This document shows positions 60,622-64,000 of a stretch of DNA of 64,000 nucleotides, in pieces. Position numbers and translations under genes: made by a program. The DNA lies in the NCBI GenBank assembly GCA_016795065.1, contig JAEUIU010000034.1, positions 1 to 64,000 on the forward strand, read 5' to 3'. The stretch is from Phycisphaerae bacterium. Lineage in GTDB: Bacteria; Planctomycetota; Phycisphaerae; Phycisphaerales; SM1A02. Every line of letters begins with the position of its first letter. Position 1 is the first letter of the stretch. Below the pieces are notes generated by a model. It saw nothing but the letters and a program-made list of their open reading frames with translations, ran no database searches and had not been told where the DNA came from.

Positions 60622-62448
60622 ATGATGGCCACAGGTGATCGTCAGCGCTGGGTACGACTCCGAGCAACGGTGGCGTGGCTGGTCCGCGATGCGCTGCGCG
60701 TCGAGCGCGGACGGATTCTGCTAACGCTCGCGGCCAACCTCGTGGGCATTCTCGGGACCGCCGCTGGCATGGGCCTGCTTCTTCGCTACCTCCGGTGGGT
60801 GGAACATCCGGGGGCAGAGCCTTTCCGATACCTGCGCCTGACGCTCTTCGAAGCGCCTACATCGACCAACCTGCTGATCGTCGCCGTCACCTTCGTCGTG
60901 CTCGGCCTCGGCAGCGCGGGCCTCATCTTTCTCGCAGACCTGACCATCAACCGGGTCGCCCGGAACTACCAGTCCTCGCTCATCGGCGACATGCTGCGGG
61001 CCTATGCCCACCCGCGGCTGGGCGAGGCGATCGCCTCTTTTGAAGAGCGGTTCGGCGAGTTGCCCTCATCCATCGATCTCGTGTTGGCCGGCTCGCGGTT
61101 CAGCGCGTTCTCGCTGCGATCGATCATCCAACTCTTCCTTCCGGGGATGACCCTGCTGATCGCGGTCATTGCCCTCATCGCCCTTGATCCGCTCACCACG
61201 CTCCTTCTTTCGACCCTCTCGGTTGCCTATCTCGTTCCGCTGTATCGCATCAACCGAAGCGCCGCGACTCATCAGCGAAACTTCCGCCGGTCGATTCGCG
61301 TCGTGCCGCGCTCGATGAAGAGTGCCGTCTCGTCGGTGCTGGGGACGAGCGGACCGTCGCGCGATCGCTGTCGCGGGGTCGCCACGGGGATCCTCGACGG
61401 AGACGACTTCCAGGAGATGCAGGATGCCCGCTTCGGTCGGATCCTCTCCACGCGGCGCGTGGTGCTCCTCAACTCCGCGTTCCTCGTGGTGGTGGTCGCC
61501 GTCGTGCTTCTCCTCTTCTCACGGCACGATTCGATCTCTTGGCCGCATGTGCTTGGCTATCTCGCGGCGATCCAGTTCATGTGGGTCAGCGTTCGCCAGT
61601 CGACCGCGTCGCTCAATCGCCTCAGCCAGTTCATGGGCGAGGTCGAGCGGGTCGGAACGTTGCTGCGGGCAACGCCGCCCTCGACCACCTCTGTGGATCG
61701 TGCGGTGCCTGACATCGGCCGGATCGTCATCGCGGATGGCGGGCCCGAGCCGAGGCAGTTGGCTCCGACCGAATTGGGTGCCGGGGCGGTCGTCCTAGTC
61801 ATCACCTCGCGAGTGGTCGATCGCTTCTGCCTCGAACAGGTCAGGACCGAACTCGGTAGGGCGTCGGGTGACCCTGATTGGTGCAAGGCGGCCGTACTGC
61901 ACGATGACCCGACGATTCCGCCGTCGCTGACTTTGCGACAGGTCGTGGTGGGAGACGCCGTTGATGGCAACGATCGAATTGCCGAGGCGTCGCGACTGCT
62001 TGAGACGGCCGGCGCCGGCTCGGCCTTGGCCGAGTCCCTCGACCGCCCCTTGGAGCAAGTGGCATCGTTCCAGGGTCGGCGCGACCGCTATCTCCTCGGG
62101 GCCGCGTACCTGCTGGTCGAACCGCCGCCGGTGGTGATTCTCAACGGCCGTCCGCTCCTGGCCGCGTCGGCCACCGGTCAATCGGCCCTCCTCGCGCGGC
62201 TACAGCGATCGATCACTCTCATCGCCATGACCGAGAGCGATCTCGTCGACCTCGAGGGCCCCTGTCGCGAGGCCATCACCCATGTGGCCCTCTTGCTCGA
62301 GCGTCGCGTCCTGAGCGGGGGCCTCGCGTGGTTCCTCGCCCAACGCAGCGAACTTGAGCCCCTGCTGGTCAAGGAACGAAGCCGTCATGGCACGCAGGCG
62401 GGCGACTCAGCCGCGGACGACTCGGACGAACTTGCTGACCTGGAATAG
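60622..62448 (+). CDS. ABC exporter homologue with degenerate ATPase domain
   Basis: A 608-residue protein with the layout of a type IV ABC half-exporter (MsbA-like). Six membrane helices fill residues 30-340, e.g. IIQLFLPGMTLLIAVIALIAL and VVLLNSAFLVVVVAVVLLLFS. A C-terminal region follows that keeps the length and some order of an ABC ATPase but none of its catalytic motifs. Where Walker A should be the sequence is ELGAGAVVLVITSRVVD; TLRQVVVGDAVDGNDRIAEA corresponds to the post-Q-loop segment; VASFQGRRDRYLLGAAYLL replaces LSGGQ; PPPVVILNGRPLLAA replaces Walker B LDEP. It may be an inactive flippase half, a regulatory subunit, or a partner of an active half elsewhere. ATG 60622 and 60625 are equivalent starts. 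Confidence 0.8.
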   Translation: MMATGDRQRWVRLRATVAWLVRDALRVERGRILLTLAANLVGILGTAAGMGLLLRYLRWVEHPGAEPFRYLRLTLFEAPTSTNLLIVAVTFVVLGLGSAGLIFLADLTINRVARNYQSSLIGDMLRAYAHPRLGEAIASFEERFGELPSSIDLVLAGSRFSAFSLRSIIQLFLPGMTLLIAVIALIALDPLTTLLLSTLSVAYLVPLYRINRSAATHQRNFRRSIRVVPRSMKSAVSSVLGTSGPSRDRCRGVATGILDGDDFQEMQDARFGRILSTRRVVLLNSAFLVVVVAVVLLLFSRHDSISWPHVLGYLAAIQFMWVSVRQSTASLNRLSQFMGEVERVGTLLRATPPSTTSVDRAVPDIGRIVIADGGPEPRQLAPTELGAGAVVLVITSRVVDRFCLEQVRTELGRASGDPDWCKAAVLHDDPTIPPSLTLRQVVVGDAVDGNDRIAEASRLLETAGAGSALAESLDRPLEQVASFQGRRDRYLLGAAYLLVEPPPVVILNGRPLLAASATGQSALLARLQRSITLIAMTESDLVDLEGPCREAITHVALLLERRVLSGGLAWFLAQRSELEPLLVKERSRHGTQAGDSAADDSDELADLE

Positions 62449-64000
62449 GAACCGCCGCATCGAACTCGTCGATTGCGGCTTCGGCTCGCCGGTCCATCCG
62501 GTTGTCGGTGCGTTGGACCCGCCAGCGAGCGCGACCGGGTCGGGGATGGGGGTGGGCACGATCTCGGTCCGATCGGCAAGGTTTGTTCTCAGCCCGAGAG
62601 GCAGAGGACAGGTGATGTCGTAGTTGCCGGGATGGATCAGGAAGTGGATGAGAGCACCCGGCGCGAAGGCCCGGTAGGTGGCGGAGTCGTCGACCCGGCC
62701 GTTGTTGGGGAAGCGCCGCGTCGTGAGCGAACCGCCGACATCGCGAAGTCGCGCCTCGGACGTGGCCTTCACCTGCAGGGCCGGGCGGATGTCGTCATCA
62801 AACAGGCGGATGCCGCGGGTGAGAAGCTCCTTGCGGAACACCTCGGATGAGTTGTTCGGCTGCTTCCTCGTCGTGCGCCCGTAGCCGTGAGCGGTGCCGA
62901 AGCGGAAGCGCACGCCGAGCCGCTCGTAATCGTCCACTTGCTTGTGGAGGTATGCGATCGCGTCCGGAATCAGCGGATGGGTTTCGTCGGCTTCGGGGGC
63001 TTTCGCGGGGAAAAACCGCTCGGTCGCGTTGAGATGCAAGCCGATTGCGGCCCTCGGAGCAAGGCGCTGGACCTCGCGGATGAAGGCGACGATCTCTTCA
63101 GGCTTCAGTGGCTTGTAGCGGACGTCGTCCAGCGGCAAGAAGTTGAAGACGCTGGCGAAGCCGAGTTCGCCTTCGATGCGGGCGAGGGCGAGAACGCTCT
63201 CCCGCGCCGCCTTTGAGTTGAGGAGATCGATGTCATGAAGGAGCAGGAGGTTCACGCGATCGGGGCGGACCTCCTCCCTCAGCATGGTCTCTTCGTCCAT
63301 CGACTCGACTCCCGCATCGCGCATGGCGGTGAGGATCGATCCGTAGGTGACCGGTTGCCAGCCGTACTGGAAGGTGCGCATGAAGGTGCGCCAGTAGTCA
63401 CTCTTCTCGTACCACTGTCGCTCCTCGGGTTCGAGGTACGCGGCCCAGTCGCCGACCACGCCCTTCCGCGCCGCGGCATCGCGGTCCTCCTGCACGCGGT
63501 TGGTCATCGCCTGGAAGTTGCAGGAGTCATAGACCTTGTCAAGCAGATCCTGATCGCAAGGGAGTCCGATGAACTCATACACCTTGCGCATCGTGGCCTG
63601 GAAATCCTGATGCAAATCCTCGTAGCGAACGAGATGGATGTTCGGTAGCGTCGCTCCCTCGCGATAGCCGTCGAAGTAGCTCTCGATCTTTTCCATGCAA
63701 CCGTCGACGGTGCTGTTGCGGCCCTTCATCCACTTCTGGTTGCCGCGCTTGTGGCTGATGAAGACATCGCGCGGATCGCGGATGATGAAGACGAACTTCG
63801 CCTCGGGAACGGTCCGGGCCATTTTCGCGACCCACGGAGCGTTGGCCGGGGCCTTGTTGACGAACCACGGACCGGTGCGGCCCGCATCCTCGATGGCCTT
63901 GTCGACCGCGGCCTCAAGCCCCGCGCGGTCGTTATGGAACTCGCGAAAGATGGGCATCTCGGTCGGGATCGCCTGCACGTCCGGATGCGAGCTGATGCAC
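62407..64000 (-). CDS. Sulfotransferase-polysaccharide deacetylase-like fusion (5' partial)
   Basis: At least 531 residues, entering from the right edge, so the N-terminal PAPS-binding 5' loop is unseen. The visible N-terminal half is a sulfotransferase: VNKAPANAPWVAKMARTVPE, the PAPS 3'-phosphate motif FIIRDPRDVFISHKRG and RYEDLHQDFQATMRKVYEFI. From about residue 255 a second domain begins with NLLLLHDIDLLNSKAARES, followed by AAIGLHLNATERFF and RFGTAHGYGRTTRK; these resemble the Asp/His metal site of WbmS-like (CE4-related) deacetylases. A single protein could thus N- or O-deacetylate and sulfate the glycan, as N-deacetylase/sulfotransferases do in animals. It overlaps the convergent ABC gene by 42 nt. 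Confidence 0.8.
   Translation of the reverse strand, partial: CISSHPDVQAIPTEMPIFREFHNDRAGLEAAVDKAIEDAGRTGPWFVNKAPANAPWVAKMARTVPEAKFVFIIRDPRDVFISHKRGNQKWMKGRNSTVDGCMEKIESYFDGYREGATLPNIHLVRYEDLHQDFQATMRKVYEFIGLPCDQDLLDKVYDSCNFQAMTNRVQEDRDAAARKGVVGDWAAYLEPEERQWYEKSDYWRTFMRTFQYGWQPVTYGSILTAMRDAGVESMDEETMLREEVRPDRVNLLLLHDIDLLNSKAARESVLALARIEGELGFASVFNFLPLDDVRYKPLKPEEIVAFIREVQRLAPRAAIGLHLNATERFFPAKAPEADETHPLIPDAIAYLHKQVDDYERLGVRFRFGTAHGYGRTTRKQPNNSSEVFRKELLTRGIRLFDDDIRPALQVKATSEARLRDVGGSLTTRRFPNNGRVDDSATYRAFAPGALIHFLIHPGNYDITCPLPLGLRTNLADRTEIVPTPIPDPVALAGGSNAPTTGWTGEPKPQSTSSMRRFLFQVSKFVRVVRG

Overview
The window looks like chromosomal DNA of a high-GC member of the Planctomycetota, most likely class Phycisphaerae. 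The main clue is a duplicated, acidic EF-hand/dockerin-like C-terminal tail ending in LLGAWG on three unrelated exported proteins (1-497, 1502-3505, 24645-26669), a tail common in that group. A short lysine/alanine histone-tail-like protein, a DUF6677-like membrane protein and many large secreted proteins of unknown function agree with this. I see no rRNA, tRNA, CRISPR array, transposase or prophage. Function calls rest on reading motifs by eye; no database search was run.

Region 1 (1-39 kb) is a mosaic of housekeeping and envelope genes. It runs through a thrombospondin-3/dockerin protein, a ThuA-like protein, an S8 peptidase with a substituted active site, a DEAD-box RNA helicase, an MtfA-type zinc peptidase, small membrane proteins, a 7Fe-type ferredoxin, the histone-like peptide, DapB and a non-catalytic M16 peptidase homologue. 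FlgM follows, then a probable operon of SPOR-like protein, HolB, CYTH protein and type II NADH dehydrogenase. After that come a TM2 protein coupled to ribonuclease Y, an ABC-2 permease, a pentaheme cytochrome, an FG-GAP beta-propeller, an incomplete Opp pair, two large exported helical proteins, a flippase-like membrane protein, PyrE, a GNAT and a GH57 enzyme.

Region 2 (about 40.6-64 kb) is a surface polysaccharide locus arranged as two divergent blocks around 49.8 kb. The minus-strand block encodes a WbpM/PglF-type sugar 4,6-dehydratase, a GT4, an O-antigen ligase/polymerase-like protein, an asparagine-synthase homologue, a CBS-aminotransferase fusion and a UDP-glucuronate 4-epimerase. The plus-strand block encodes a GT4, a methyltransferase, an initiating sugar transferase and four consecutive genes matching WbpE/B/D/I (WlbC/A/B/D). 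Those four would make UDP-ManNAc3NAcA, a diacetamido-mannuronic acid, from UDP-GlcNAcA. A heparinase II/III-like lyase, a GT with an inserted membrane hairpin, and an ABC exporter whose ATPase domain has lost its catalytic motifs follow. Convergent to these, running off the right edge, is a sulfotransferase fused to a deacetylase-like domain. I infer an acidic, amino-uronate-rich, possibly amidated, sulfated and deacetylated glycan.

Regulation: many genes have a TANNNT -10-like hexamer only 6-9 nt before the start codon and no Shine-Dalgarno sequence, which suggests widespread leaderless transcription. Other genes, such as the S8 peptidase, ribonuclease Y, the cytochrome and the FG-GAP protein, have strong GGAGG-type ribosome binding sites. 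Both signals were used to choose starts.
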